A stretch of 6,179 nucleotides of DNA from the NCBI GenBank assembly GCA_012798025.1, contig JAAZNX010000231.1, forward strand, positions 1-6,179, in the 5' to 3' direction. Under the pieces are notes generated by a model. That model was not told the origin of the DNA. It ran no database searches and worked only from the letters and a program-made list of their open reading frames with translations. Made by a program: the position numbers and the translations under genes. This DNA is from Methanothrix sp. GTDB lineage: Archaea > Halobacteriota > Methanosarcinia > Methanotrichales > Methanotrichaceae. Of the stretch, positions 6,097 through 6,179 are shown in pieces (position 1 is the first letter of the stretch; every line of letters begins with the position of its first letter).

Positions 6097-6179
6097 ATGA
6101 ATGCGGAGTTGGCAGTGATTGGTGGAGTTGGCTTCTGCCTAGAGGGCTTGGCCGATGAGATCGAGACGCCTTACGGAAC
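6097..6179 (+). CDS. nucleoside phosphorylase of the MTA phosphorylase family (N-terminal fragment, cut by right edge)
   Basis: Twenty-seven complete codons from ATG 6097 are in the window. They read 'MNAELAVIGGVGF' followed, after an acidic stretch, by 'IETPYG'. This spacing of an IGGxG phosphate-loop and a downstream ETPYG is characteristic of S-methyl-5'-thioadenosine phosphorylase and related purine nucleoside phosphorylases (PNP/MTAP), which split the nucleoside with phosphate to release the base and a ribose-1-phosphate. Most family members have Ser or Thr after the double Gly (IGGSG/IGGTG); here it is Val, which may mark a paralogous subgroup with another substrate. The gene begins 6 nt after the enolase stop, with AGGA about 11 nt upstream lying inside the enolase 3' end, so it likely shares the enolase transcript. 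With so little sequence, the exact substrate (MTA, MTI, adenosine or other) cannot be decided. Confidence 0.7.
   Translation, partial: MNAELAVIGGVGFCLEGLADEIETPYG

Noticed and set aside
1..6179. CRISPR arrays, insertion sequences, tRNA or rRNA genes
   Set aside because: No regularly spaced repeats, terminal inverted repeats with a transposase, cloverleaf-like segments or rRNA-like conserved stretches were found by reading both strands.

Overview
This is an archaeal window, most likely from a methanogen and possibly from the Methanothrix/Methanosarcina side. The lineage is inferred from several signs. The window carries an Lhr-type superfamily 2 helicase, an archaeal-type enolase, and a small TIGR00725-type Rossmann protein next to a universal stress protein. 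It also has TATA-like boxes about 25-45 nt ahead of genes, GGAGG-type ribosome binding sites, and GTG/TTG starts. No rRNA, tRNA, mobile element or CRISPR array was seen, so the genus-level guess is weak.

Layout. Positions 1-1743 (minus strand) hold the first 581 codons of a large Lhr-like ATP-dependent helicase whose C-terminus lies beyond the left edge. Fifty-four bases separate it from a divergent plus-strand cluster. The cluster contains a 145-aa TIGR00725/LOG-like nucleotide-fold protein (1798-2235), a 361-aa exported CrtC/AttH-type lipocalin-like protein (2232-3317) that overlaps it by 4 nt, and a UspA-type ATP-binding stress protein (3342-3809). A gap of nearly 480 bp follows. It holds a GC-rich inverted repeat and, on the minus strand, a decayed reading frame (about 4277-3927) broken by two in-frame stops. 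The remnant sits directly downstream of a HIT-family protein (4740-4288, minus). A 99-bp divergent promoter region then leads to enolase (4840-6090, plus). Six bases after enolase begins a nucleoside phosphorylase of the MTA phosphorylase family (6097 onward), cut by the right edge.

How the genes relate. Enolase supplies phosphoenolpyruvate in glycolysis/gluconeogenesis, and the phosphorylase after it probably belongs to purine or methylthioadenosine salvage. They look co-transcribed but have no obvious shared pathway. The TIGR00725-lipocalin-Usp trio looks like one transcription unit, with translational coupling between its first two genes. A link to envelope or stress physiology is only a guess from context.

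No clearly new multi-gene system is visible. The items most worth a second look are the archaeal CrtC/AttH-like exported protein in its operon, the two-stop pseudogene, and changes at normally conserved motif positions. These are Phe for the third His of the HIT triad, Tyr for Asp beside the catalytic Glu of enolase, and Val for the Ser/Thr in the phosphate-binding loop of the phosphorylase.
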